The notes under the pieces are model-generated. The model had not been told where the DNA came from. It saw nothing but the letters and a program-made list of their open reading frames with translations, and ran no database searches. This document shows, piece after piece, positions 1-7,235 of a stretch of DNA of 19,319 nt. The stretch spans positions 1 to 19,319 of the forward strand of contig QZAC01000081.1 in the NCBI GenBank assembly GCA_003838065.1, read 5' to 3'. The DNA is from Methanocalculus sp. MSAO_Arc2. Lineage in GTDB: Archaea > Halobacteriota > Methanomicrobia > Methanomicrobiales > Methanocorpusculaceae. Position 1 is the stretch's first letter; each line of letters starts with the position of its first letter. A program made the position numbers and the translations under genes.

Positions 1-601
1 CCTCAAGGAGTGCCCGTCTCCTCAGCACTCCGCAGACGGTGCAGGCCTGGCGTTCACGGCCCCCGAGGAGCGAATCAAGGTCGCTTCCATAGAGATCAGC
101 AAACGAAACAATGGTGTGTGGGACTCCCAGCCGCTGCACAAGGTCTGCTGCTGCCTGCATCGTCTCCTCCCGGTAGCCCCTGATACCTTCGTCGACGGTA
201 ACTGCAGCAATCTTTACATCCCGGCGGGAGGAGAGGATATCGGTTAAGAGGATCAAAAGAGCCGTACTGTCTTTTCCGCCTGAGAGGCCAACAGCGATCC
301 GATCTCCCGGTGCAATGAGGCCGCCCGATGCACCTGCACGTCCCAGTCGTCCTGTGCTGCCCTGCCCAGCCTGCGCATCTCCAAAGAGCTCTGTCCTGAC
401 CCGCTCTTCACAGTCCCGGATATAATGGTCGGCACAGAGGCGGCGGTCGGGATCACGGAGCAATGCAACAGGAGGGAGATCGCAGAAGAAACAGGTTTCC
501 GTTCCCCCCGCTCTCTTTGCCACCCTCTCTGTTCCTGGACCCCCCACACCATCCGCATTCAGATCTTCTGATGTCTCCTGTGAAGGATTCAATCCTGCCA
601 T
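1..601 (-). CDS. ncsA: NcsA/Ctu1-type tRNA 2-thiolation protein (3' end outside window)
   Basis: Member of the TtcA/Ctu1/NcsA PP-loop family (TIGR00269-like), which adenylates the tRNA wobble uridine and inserts sulfur at position 2. The 200 visible residues show an N-terminal zinc finger (C37, C40, C56, H59), the ATP pyrophosphatase loop SGGKDS at 107-112, and the central catalytic cysteine pair CTVCG at 187-191 followed by an arginine-rich stretch. The C-terminal zinc site lies beyond the left edge. Start: ATG at 601 is preferred because GGGTGA ends 6 nt upstream; an in-frame ATG at 607 sits directly on that motif and is too close. The gene follows the SAMP-like gene by 6 bp, so the sulfur donor and the thiolase are probably co-translated. 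A Gly/Ala-rich linker at about 75-95 between zinc finger and PP-loop is longer than I would expect. The family call is firm; the exact tRNA target is inferred. Confidence 0.9.
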   Translation of the reverse strand, partial: MAGLNPSQETSEDLNADGVGGPGTERVAKRAGGTETCFFCDLPPVALLRDPDRRLCADHYIRDCEERVRTELFGDAQAGQGSTGRLGRAGASGGLIAPGDRIAVGLSGGKDSTALLILLTDILSSRRDVKIAAVTVDEGIRGYREETMQAAADLVQRLGVPHTIVSFADLYGSDLDSLLGGRERQACTVCGVLRRRALLE

Positions 602-607
602 GTCCAT

Positions 608-802
608 TCACCCGCCATGGGATACGGCAATGACTTTGATCTCATCATCTCCTTCTGCCATGAGATCTTCGGGCACGAGAACTCCATTTTTGAGCACGAT
701 CACGCCTGCCGGTTTGCATCCAAACCTGTGGAGGAGATCGCTGATTACAACTGGATCCCGGGGAAGGGTATGGGTTGTTCTGTCAGGAAGCACAATCTTC
801 AT
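608..802 (-). CDS. SAMP/ThiS/Urm1-like ubiquitin-fold sulfur carrier
   Basis: Short (64 aa) beta-grasp protein ending in a Gly-Gly dipeptide, the hallmark of MoaD/ThiS/Urm1/SAMP proteins, whose C-terminal glycine is adenylated by an E1-like enzyme and thiocarboxylated. The body matches the fold: an initial strand MKIVLPD, the segment VIVLKNGVLVPEDL around 34-47, an acidic turn, and the closing strand IKVIAV before SHGG. It lies immediately upstream of the NcsA-type thiolase, the partner of SAMP2/Urm1-type carriers in tRNA wobble-uridine thiolation in haloarchaea and eukaryotes, so the same role is inferred here. A TATA-like stretch (808-817) is only about 10 nt upstream of the ATG, which is too close for a standard leaderless start; a weaker AT-rich element near 831-838 fits better. 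A thiamine or molybdopterin role is less likely given the neighbour. Confidence 0.85.
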   Translation of the reverse strand: MKIVLPDRTTHTLPRDPVVISDLLHRFGCKPAGVIVLKNGVLVPEDLMAEGDDEIKVIAVSHGG

Positions 803-1077
803 CGTCGTATATAAAATTGGTCATCCATCAGCTTAAAACAAGGGTTCCTGCCGGGGTTGTGGTATGTCCGGGGATCTCCATCCGGTAGCATGGGTTCAGA
901 GTCAGGCGGTAAGAGCGGTGCGATATACCCGGCGGAATAGTGATCATGCGCCTGTTCGGGGCTGCAGCCGCCTGAAGGCATACCTTTACGTGATATGGGG
1001 GGAAGAAGGGATTTTGATACCAGGTCACACGCTGGTTGTCCCGGAAGAATCATTTCAACCAGCAGGAGGGCATCCGG
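803..1077. other. Divergent intergenic region with possible 39-aa ORF (minus, 828-947)
   Basis: Region of 275 bp between the minus-strand sulfur-carrier gene and the plus-strand HEAT gene, expected to hold both promoters. A minus-strand reading frame from ATG at 947 to TGA at 828 would give 39 residues starting MITIPPGIS and ending GTLVLS, with many G/C third positions. It matches nothing I recognise, has no good ribosome binding site, and could be chance or a gene remnant. Confidence 0.3.
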
Positions 1078-1614
1078 ATGGATTTACGAGAAGAAGACGA
1101 GATGGAGGTCCGGCAGCGGAAGGTGCTGCGGGAGGGAAGAAACATAGACATCCTCATTGAACAGCTGAACCATGTGAGCATTCCCTACCGGGTCAAGGCG
1201 GCAACAGAACTTGGAAAGATACATCATCAGGGGGCAGTGGCTGCCCTGATCAGGTCTCTTTTGGATCCTGAAGACGATGTTGTGTATGTGGTGATCCGAT
1301 CCCTTGGCGCCCTCCGGGATCCGGCCGCGGTCGAGCCGCTCATCGGATGCCTCCAGGATGCCGACCGCTGGGTCCGCCGCGGGGTTGCCCATGCACTCGG
1401 CGAGATTATGGATCCCCGTGCAATACCTTCCCTCTGTGTCCTTCTTGATGATGAACGGCCCGAGGTGCGTGCTGCAGCCGCAGAAGCGCTTGGAAAGATT
1501 GGGGATCCTTCTGTATGCGAGCTGATCCGGCCCCTGCTGGAAGACAGAAAAGACGCTGTCCAGGATGCCGCCTGGGAGGCGCTCAGGATGCTATCTGAGA
1601 GGACGGAAGGCTAG
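1078..1614 (+). CDS. HEAT-repeat (PBS-lyase type) protein
   Basis: Protein of 178 aa made almost entirely of HEAT/PBS-lyase-type repeats of about 31 residues. Repeats with the typical pattern of paired helices and a D-x-x-A-V-x-x-L-I turn are visible: KAATELGKI followed by GAVAALIRSLL, VVIRSLGAL followed by DPAAVEPLIGCL, GVAHALGEI followed by DPRAIPSLCVLL, AAAEALGKI followed by DPSVCELIRPLL, and a last half repeat WEALRML. Such proteins are scaffolds for protein-protein contacts; no catalytic residues are seen. The ATG at 1078 is chosen because GGAGGG (1065-1070) lies 7 nt upstream; a TTG at 1036 in frame lacks such a signal. The first 25 residues are charged. No signal peptide or membrane segment, so it is cytosolic. 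Specific partner unknown. Confidence 0.85.
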   Translation: MDLREEDEMEVRQRKVLREGRNIDILIEQLNHVSIPYRVKAATELGKIHHQGAVAALIRSLLDPEDDVVYVVIRSLGALRDPAAVEPLIGCLQDADRWVRRGVAHALGEIMDPRAIPSLCVLLDDERPEVRAAAAEALGKIGDPSVCELIRPLLEDRKDAVQDAAWEALRMLSERTEG

Positions 1615-1805
1615 AGAAGCCTGTTGTAGCCGATCATGTAAGTTATTCTGACCGGTTGATGGCTGGCAATACGTGTTTACCCCCTCCCGTGATCAGCATT
1701 GTTTATCCGATATGAGAACCAAGGCAGTTCTACGATATGTCATCCAGCACGCCGGACAGATTTCCATCGGTTATGCTCAGCCAGGGTGCTGTATCGAGGT
1801 TGCGT

Positions 1806-2306
1806 ATGAGGGAAGAAAAACCAGAAGAAGCGCTGATCGTCCTTGGGTGCCCGGAAGTGCCGGTCCAGCAGGCACTTTCCCTGTACACGGCAGACCGGCT
1901 CAATGATGATGGGTGGCGCCTCACCATCACAGGAAATCCGGCTGTGCTGAACCTGCTGCGGGTGTCCGATCCAAAGAAGGTATACATACGGGAACTGGTG
2001 GAACTTGAGCGGTGTATCGATGAGCTCTCATCGGGCGGTCGCATACCAGGTCTTGCAATCGTCTTTGTGCATAGCGACGCCGGGATCTCCTATGCATCCA
2101 CCATCAGGTTCCTCCTCTCAGGAAGGGTTGTTGCCTGTGTCTTTGGCAGGGATGCAGATACCCTGGCTGCCGAGCTCGCAGATATCTTCGCCGATCATCA
2201 TGCAGCTGATCCCGTGGCTTTGAGCGAACTGGTTGTTGATCCCGCTGTCCATAACCCGGGAAAAATCAGGCGAAAACTCGATCTGGCGATGGGATGGGCG
2301 AGGTGA
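1806..2306 (+). CDS. DUF1890 family protein (methanogen-specific)
   Basis: Protein of 166 aa that I recognise as DUF1890, a family found in methanogens (a Methanothermobacter member has a solved structure, from memory). The N-terminal signature ALIVLGCPEVPVQ spans residues 9-21 and a second conserved block, FVHSDAGISYAST, spans 87-99. These sit in what looks like a Rossmann-like alternation of strands and helices. Biochemical function is unknown. The ATG at 1806 is chosen because GAGGT (1796-1800) is 5 nt upstream and because the signature then starts near residue 9; an in-frame ATG at 1737 would add 23 residues with no family character. The DUF1894 gene lies 157 bp downstream on the same strand, a pairing that suggests shared function. 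Confidence 0.85.
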   Translation: MREEKPEEALIVLGCPEVPVQQALSLYTADRLNDDGWRLTITGNPAVLNLLRVSDPKKVYIRELVELERCIDELSSGGRIPGLAIVFVHSDAGISYASTIRFLLSGRVVACVFGRDADTLAAELADIFADHHAADPVALSELVVDPAVHNPGKIRRKLDLAMGWAR

Positions 2307-2463
2307 TATCAGGTACGGAAACCCTCAGAATGATATGGTTCTTCTCCTGATCAGACAAGATGAGGGATGATCGAATGGTTGACGAAGTCCGGACTGCCAG
2401 TGAACATGGTGATTGGATGATGATGATTGATCTAACTCTCTATATGAACCACGGGGTGAACAG

Positions 2464-2751
2464 ATGACCTGTGTTCAGAATCTGGGATATGAGGTGATCC
2501 TGGAATATACATCGTTTAAAGAGTGCCGCACATACATTGAAAAACACTTCACCGACATCTATTATGTTGATCCTGGATTTCTGCTCTTTGATAAACGAAT
2601 GATCGGGGTCCCGCCGATTGCACTTGCCATTGAAGGCGAAGACACGGTGATCTTACCCTATACCAAACCCTGCTTCGGTACATACCTGCTGCGTGTTGTA
2701 TCTGCAGAAGGAGCAGACACGGTCCGTGCAAACGCACGGAAGAAACCATGA
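2464..2751 (+). CDS. DUF1894 family protein (methanogen-specific)
   Basis: Protein of 95 aa that I recognise as DUF1894, also restricted to methanogens. Conserved blocks are YTSFKECRTYIEKHF (15-29), YYVDPG (33-38), IGVPPIALAIEGE (47-59) and VILPYTKPCFGTY (62-74). Cysteines at 21 and 70 fall in the conserved blocks and might bind metal or be redox active; this is inference. GGGGTGA at 2453-2459 is 4 nt before the ATG, supporting the start. A TATA-like TATATG at 2441-2446 is too close to the ATG to serve as a promoter in the standard geometry. Function unknown; neighbour of DUF1890. Confidence 0.85.
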   Translation: MTCVQNLGYEVILEYTSFKECRTYIEKHFTDIYYVDPGFLLFDKRMIGVPPIALAIEGEDTVILPYTKPCFGTYLLRVVSAEGADTVRANARKKP

Positions 2752-2882
2752 CCCCGGGTGCCCCGCACCAGGAATGTCTCGCACATTCTCCCCTGATTGC
2801 AATCGATGACCACACCGAAAACCCTCACCTCATCTCAATCCGTCACTCTGATTATCCCTCCTGACAATCTCTTCTGTAACCT

Positions 2883-4052
2883 ATGATCCCGGCAGACCTC
2901 CAGGCAGAAACAAAAGCATATTTGCGCGAACGTGAGGCGCTCTACTCGGGTGCAGCAACAAAGAGCGGCGATGCAATCCGGAAACACTGGAATAAGCGTG
3001 AGGATATCAGGACCCCCTACTCCCGGGATGCTGACCGCATCCTCCATTCCCGGGCATATGCACGCTATATCGACAAGACACAGGTCTTCTCGCTTGTAGA
3101 AAATGATCATATCACCCACCGTGTCCTTCATGTCCAGCTTGTCTCAAAGATTTCAAGAACAATCGGGAGATCCCTCCGTTTAAACGAAGACCTTATCGAG
3201 GCGATCGCACTTGGCCATGACATCGGCCATATCCCCTTTGGCCATTTCGGGGAGAAATGCCTCTCCCGCATCTGCGAGAATGAAGGGATAGGCACCTTCA
3301 AACACAATATCCAGGGTGTCCGGTTCCTTGATGAGATTGAAGGCCTCGACCTCACCCTCCAGGTGCTGGATGGTATTCTCTGCCATGACGGTGAATCAGA
3401 TGCAACCTCCCTCTCCCCAAAACCTATGCCCCGGAAGGATGGTTTTGCTGCATTTGAAGAGAAATGCAGTCTGGCGGCCGGGGGGAGAGAAGAGGTCCCT
3501 TCAACTCCTGAAGGGTGTGTTGTCCGGTTCTCCGATACCATCGCCTATATAGCCCGGGATCTCCGGGATGCATCTGAGGTCGGGTTGATCAGTGGCTTTC
3601 AGGATGTACCTGAAGAGATCAGGTCTGTCCTTGGAGATGATGAGGGGGAGATCATCAACCGGCTCACCCTTGACCTGATGGCATCAAGCCAAACAGATGG
3701 CGACTGCAGAATCGGTTTTTCAGATGAGATCGGATCTGCATTAATCAATCTGAAACACTTCAACTACACCCATATCTACAACCATCAAAAGACGCGTGGA
3801 CAGGATGAAATCATCAGCAGAATGTTTGATGCCGTCTTTTCAGCACTTAAAAAAGACCTGGAAAAAGAGAGAACCGATTCGAAAATATATACCGACTATC
3901 TTGATGCACCCTGGCTCTCTTCAACGTACCGGCATTCCATCACTCCTGCCGGGGCAGTTCGGGACTTTATCGCAGGCATGACGGATCGCTATTTTGAACG
4001 GCTCTATGCATCCCTTGTCCTTCCAAAGAAGCTTGAGTCCTACCGGTCCTGA
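2883..4052 (+). CDS. dGTPase-like HD-domain phosphohydrolase
   Basis: Protein of 389 aa of the deoxyguanosine triphosphate triphosphohydrolase (Dgt) branch of the HD superfamily, which cleaves dNTPs to deoxynucleoside and tripolyphosphate. The family pattern is present: the arginine-rich N-terminal motif around RDADRILHSRAY (48-59), metal ligand H79 in ITHRVLH, the HD pair H112-D113 in LGHDIGHIPFGH, and the distal D218 in RFSDTIAYIARDL. N-terminal ATKSGD (25-30) is also typical. Substrate preference cannot be read from sequence. No strong Shine-Dalgarno precedes the ATG; a weak TATA-like GATTATCC about 29 nt upstream could give a leaderless transcript. The 3' end overlaps the convergent oxidoreductase gene by 13 bp. 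Confidence 0.88.
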   Translation: MIPADLQAETKAYLREREALYSGAATKSGDAIRKHWNKREDIRTPYSRDADRILHSRAYARYIDKTQVFSLVENDHITHRVLHVQLVSKISRTIGRSLRLNEDLIEAIALGHDIGHIPFGHFGEKCLSRICENEGIGTFKHNIQGVRFLDEIEGLDLTLQVLDGILCHDGESDATSLSPKPMPRKDGFAAFEEKCSLAAGGREEVPSTPEGCVVRFSDTIAYIARDLRDASEVGLISGFQDVPEEIRSVLGDDEGEIINRLTLDLMASSQTDGDCRIGFSDEIGSALINLKHFNYTHIYNHQKTRGQDEIISRMFDAVFSALKKDLEKERTDSKIYTDYLDAPWLSSTYRHSITPAGAVRDFIAGMTDRYFERLYASLVLPKKLESYRS

Positions 4053-5380
4053 GAAGATATCGTGGTTTTATGTTTTGAAAGGCGGGCATCGGTATATTTG
4101 ATGGCTGTATACATCCCGTCTGACGTCGGGTGCACCTCAAAGATCGAGGCCATGTTGTGGATGCTCTCGCCCTTCTTTGCCAGGTAGCCCATGTACATTC
4201 CCATCACGCCTGCTGCAGGTGATGCCTGGGCAAACTCAAGGATACGTCCGGAATCACCGTTTACGGTAAGAGACGAAATGCCGGTCCTCCGGTCCGCAAC
4301 CGACCAGAAGGTGCCGGGTCCGGCCGGCCCGGGCATGGTGAGCGTGACCCCGTCCTCTTCGCACTCATCACACCATGTATACTCGTATCCAAGGCTCATT
4401 GAACGGGGGAGGCAGGCGAGATCAACAGAAACATCACGACCAAGGGCCGCATCGGCCGCTGCGATACCCTGTAGCCGCGCGACCGGGGTAAGGCAGGGTT
4501 CTCCGATGACATCTCCGCAGGCAAAGATGCCCGGGACACTCGTTTCAAACCGGTTATTTACAAGGATTGTGCCATTGTATCCTTTTTCGACCCCTGTGAC
4601 CATGCCGCTGTTTGGGATGAGGCCTGCTGCGATCAGGACGCAGTCGAGATCAATTGTGGCTCCGTCTGCGCATATGCCGGTCACCCTGTCCCTGCCAATG
4701 ATTTCAGACACCCCCGAATGCTCATGGATGGTAACAGACCCAAGGTCCCGTCGCGCCTCCTTTGCCAGGCGGTGTGGGATCTGGTGGAGGAAATCGCTTC
4801 TGCTGAAGATATGGGTCTCTGATCCGAGGGATGAGAAGATATAGGCAAATTCCGCAGCCATAATACCACCTCCGATAATACCGATCCTCTCTGGAAGATT
4901 CTGCATATTTCTGAGGGTGTGGGGTGTGAAGATGCCGGGAAGCCCTATTCCGGGTATATCAGGAATATGCGGCCTTGAACCGGTTGCAATGATGATGGTA
5001 TCAGCATTCATGGCATTCCCGCCGACGATTGCCTCCCCATCTTCAATTCTGCCTTCTGCGCCATAGATGATCTCTACACCCGCACTCCTGGTCTCCTGTT
5101 CAAGGATGGCGGCAATATCCATCTGAATCGCAGCAACTCCGGCAAGCATACCGGGAAAATCAACTTCAGGTACACCATGGGTGGCACCGGATCGCTCTGC
5201 AACCCGTGCCGACTGGATCATCCGGGCAATATCATTGAAGCCGCAGACCTGCATGCAGCCATCATGAAGACACTGCCCTCCAAGACTCCTCTTTTCAATC
5301 AAAACCACCTGTTCCCCGGCATCTGCAGCCCTGATTGACGCCAACCGTCCGGCGGGCCCGCCTCCAAGCACCAGCATCAT
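4040..5380 (-). CDS. FAD/NAD(P)-dependent disulfide oxidoreductase-like protein (lipoamide dehydrogenase family)
   Basis: Protein of 446 aa of the pyridine nucleotide-disulfide oxidoreductase class I family. Visible: FAD-binding VLGGGPAG (4-11), redox-active CX4C (C37, C42) in GGQCLHDGCM, ATGSRP (132-137), NAD(P)-binding IGIIGGGIMAAEFA (166-179), and FAD-contacting FACGD (286-290). The interface motif normally written H-x-H-P-T-x-x-E is here FEVHPTSDGMY (H417, P418, T419): the proton-relay histidine remains but the glutamate partner and the first histidine are replaced. A further pair C337/C340 in WCDEC lies in the dimerisation domain and is not typical of lipoamide dehydrogenases. The physiological disulfide substrate is therefore uncertain. 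The start lies 12 bp after the stop of the preceding uncharacterised gene, indicating an operon. Confidence 0.85.
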   Translation of the reverse strand: MMLVLGGGPAGRLASIRAADAGEQVVLIEKRSLGGQCLHDGCMQVCGFNDIARMIQSARVAERSGATHGVPEVDFPGMLAGVAAIQMDIAAILEQETRSAGVEIIYGAEGRIEDGEAIVGGNAMNADTIIIATGSRPHIPDIPGIGLPGIFTPHTLRNMQNLPERIGIIGGGIMAAEFAYIFSSLGSETHIFSRSDFLHQIPHRLAKEARRDLGSVTIHEHSGVSEIIGRDRVTGICADGATIDLDCVLIAAGLIPNSGMVTGVEKGYNGTILVNNRFETSVPGIFACGDVIGEPCLTPVARLQGIAAADAALGRDVSVDLACLPRSMSLGYEYTWCDECEEDGVTLTMPGPAGPGTFWSVADRRTGISSLTVNGDSGRILEFAQASPAAGVMGMYMGYLAKKGESIHNMASIFEVHPTSDGMYTAIKYTDARLSKHKTTISSQDR

Positions 5381-5392
5381 AGTATATCCATC

Positions 5393-6334
5393 CTACAGGA
5401 GTTCGACCCCTTCGTCCATCGGCTCAGAAAGGATTTCTCCGGTTGTTGCATTCACCTCGACGATATGCCTCCCACGGACCTGCCAGACCGGGACATACAG
5501 CAGCCAGATTGTCCGTTCTATCTGTTCGCGGGACGGCTTGAATGTCTTCTCTTCAGAAAAGATTGCATCTCCGCTCTCAGTCTTGATCCTGACCCTCTTG
5601 GCGAGGGAACTGATGATAGATGTAATAATCATCTCTTCTGCCTCTTTTGCAGCGATCGACGGCCTGACAAGTTCAGCATCTGGCAGGATCTCGCTCTCTG
5701 TTGCTTCATCCGGATCAATATCCTGGGGAAGACCATTGATGGCACTAATCGCGCCTGTCCGGGCAGCATCAAAGTTGATATGTTTTCCCTTATATGATGC
5801 ATGGCCCGCGCAGGTATACCGGTATGCCCAGTGCGGAATTAACCTGAGACGCGCCTCCCCTTTCTCCCCGGAGATGCTGATGGCATCCTTTTTGCTTATA
5901 TGAACGGGAAGACAGGAGATATGCCCGGGTATTGGTTTCTGTCGTACCTGGTTTTGCTCTTGTTTTCCTGGTTGTGTCCACTGGATTGAATACCGCTCCC
6001 CTGTAATCCGGGCAACCGAAGCTTCACCTGCATATCTTCCAAGATCAGCAAGGTTCCAGAGTATTCCCTCATCAGGTGATATCGATCTGTTTTGGGTCAG
6101 AATGAGTTTTTTACATCGTATTTTCTCTCCTTCCTCCTCCAGGATGAAAGGCTTTTGATCAAAGTGCCGGGCAAGATCGGGATCATCTGTGCACAGGGCA
6201 AGAATGCACTCTTTGCCTAAAAGCGCGGAGAGATCGAAGGGATCACCCTCTTCTTCGACATCGTACCCTGCCGTTTCGAGGATCATACGGATCTCACGGA
6301 TGGCACGTCTCCTAATTGAATTATCCATACCCAT
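5393..6334 (-). CDS. Uncharacterised two-part protein, C-terminal PepSY-like segment
   Basis: Protein of 313 aa that I cannot assign. The first ~110 residues (RRRAIREIRMILETAGYDV, then DPFDLSALLGKECILALCTDD, and an RCKKLIL strand) alternate helix and strand in a way that resembles restriction-endonuclease-like folds, but no clear D-(D/E)xK set is evident. A Pro/Gln-rich linker of about 20 residues follows. The C-terminal half contains PHWAYRYTCAG, GKHINFDAARTGAISAING and a final VPVWQVRGRHIVEVNATTG segment resembling PepSY-type repeats. No signal peptide or membrane helix, so probably cytosolic. Start: ATG at 6334 with AGGA 7 nt upstream; ATG at 6328 is possible. The same reading frame stays open to 6913, but that part is antisense to the NrpR-like gene and lacks protein character. 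Cotranscribed with the oxidoreductase at 4040-5380. Confidence 0.75.
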   Translation of the reverse strand: MGMDNSIRRRAIREIRMILETAGYDVEEEGDPFDLSALLGKECILALCTDDPDLARHFDQKPFILEEEGEKIRCKKLILTQNRSISPDEGILWNLADLGRYAGEASVARITGERYSIQWTQPGKQEQNQVRQKPIPGHISCLPVHISKKDAISISGEKGEARLRLIPHWAYRYTCAGHASYKGKHINFDAARTGAISAINGLPQDIDPDEATESEILPDAELVRPSIAAKEAEEMIITSIISSLAKRVRIKTESGDAIFSEEKTFKPSREQIERTIWLLYVPVWQVRGRHIVEVNATTGEILSEPMDEGVELL

Positions 6335-6388
6335 ACAGGTGTCCTTGAATAGAACAACATTTCGATTCTTGTTGGTAATACGAAGGGG

Positions 6389-6395
6389 TTTTATT
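6389..6395 (+). promoter_or_regulatory. Candidate TATA box of the NrpR-like gene
   Basis: TTTTATT centred 27 nt before the ATG at 6419. With the usual archaeal 25-27 nt distance from TATA centre to transcription start, the transcript would begin at or within a few nt of the start codon. Position-based inference only. Confidence 0.35.
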
Positions 6396-6418
6396 CGGAA
6401 GGCTCCAGAAGGTATGGT

Positions 6419-7165
6419 ATGGATCCTCCTCTCAAATTTATCCATAACCAGATCGTCGAATATTCCATGCAGGTAACCTACAACCCGCCTGAGAACGAGG
6501 GGACCGTTGTATACAATCTCTTCCTTATTCCGGAGGAAGAGGAAGAATATGCCATAAAAACCCTCAAAACTGTATCTTCTGCAGGGATTATGGTTGGAAA
6601 TATGGTCCGGTTTCTCAAATCTGGCGAGTCTATTGACGAACTTATTATCCCTGAAGAGAAGATTGGCATCTGCACCATCTGCAGCATCACCCTTGACGGC
6701 ATCATGCTCAGGCGCGGGATAGCCACAAACCCTATCGGCGGTGGTGTCATCGAAGTCGAAGCCAATCATCCACGCAGATTTACCCATATTATCCTCTATG
6801 ACGCAACAACCTTTGATCCCCTCCAGGTACTGGCCGCCCAGGATCTCACTTCTGTCATGCGTGTGATGCGGGAGGGGAGCGGCACCATCCTGGGCAATAT
6901 CAGGGAATGTCATATGGAGGCAGAATCACGGCTTGGAGAACTTCTTGATGAATGTGTTGGGAGCCATTTTTCCGGGATACTGGATGTCGGGATGCCAAAC
7001 ACTCCCCTTCTCGGTGTTTCAGTCAGCTCCCAGTACCTCGGGGTGGCAGCTGTCGGGGGAACAAACCCCTTTGCCGCAATGAAAGAAGAAGGCCGTCCGG
7101 TCACGACCCTTGCAATAAAAGGTGTGATGGATTGCAACCTGATGGATCCCATCACGGACTTCTGA
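6419..7165 (+). CDS. NrpR regulatory-domain (DUF128) protein without HTH domain
   Basis: Protein of 248 aa consisting of a single NrpR effector domain (DUF128). NrpR represses nitrogen-assimilation genes in methanogens and is released by 2-oxoglutarate. Diagnostic blocks are VTYNPPENEGTVVYNL (19-34), IGICTICSITLDG, the stretch with NPIGGGVIEVE, and the glycine-rich region DVGMPNTPLLGVSVSSQ through GTNPFAAM (about 189-223). The winged-helix DNA-binding domain that normally precedes it is absent: the reading frame upstream of 6419 meets a TAG at 6350 without another ATG. This resembles NrpRII of Methanothermobacter, which works with a separate HTH-bearing NrpRI. Divergent from the uncharacterised gene at 6334 with 84 bp between starts. 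The family is certain; a regulatory role as an NrpRII-type partner is inferred. Confidence 0.87.
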   Translation: MDPPLKFIHNQIVEYSMQVTYNPPENEGTVVYNLFLIPEEEEEYAIKTLKTVSSAGIMVGNMVRFLKSGESIDELIIPEEKIGICTICSITLDGIMLRRGIATNPIGGGVIEVEANHPRRFTHIILYDATTFDPLQVLAAQDLTSVMRVMREGSGTILGNIRECHMEAESRLGELLDECVGSHFSGILDVGMPNTPLLGVSVSSQYLGVAAVGGTNPFAAMKEEGRPVTTLAIKGVMDCNLMDPITDF

Positions 7166-7205
7166 TTTCTTCGTAATATCAGTCGATTTTGCCCGATGCC
7201 GGATA

Positions 7206-7212
7206 TTATATA
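7206..7212 (+). promoter_or_regulatory. Candidate TATA box of the phosphoglucose isomerase gene
   Basis: TTATATA centred at 7209, 27 nt before the ATG at 7236, within the AT-rich interval after the NrpR-like gene. This is the best TATA match in the window by eye. Confidence 0.5.
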
Positions 7213-7235
7213 GCAATACAACAAAAGTGATATTT

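Noticed and set aside
253..558. 101-aa minus-strand frame in the ncsA region
   Set aside because: Same strand but a different frame from ncsA; the ncsA frame carries the zinc finger and SGGKDS.
808..817. TATATAAAAT as the promoter of the sulfur-carrier gene
   Set aside because: Only about 10 nt from the ATG, which would put transcription start inside the gene with no usable downstream start codon.
2439..2446. TCTATATG as TATA box for DUF1894
   Set aside because: Too near the ATG; the Shine-Dalgarno GGGGTGA between them would be lost from the transcript.
4191..4844. 217-aa plus-strand frame
   Set aside because: Antisense to the oxidoreductase, whose CX4C and Rossmann motifs are unambiguous.
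6335..6913. Open minus-strand extension that would lengthen the uncharacterised gene to 506 aa
   Set aside because: It lies antisense to the well-supported NrpR-like gene, its peptide has no family-like character, and ATG 6334 with AGGA upstream explains the start.
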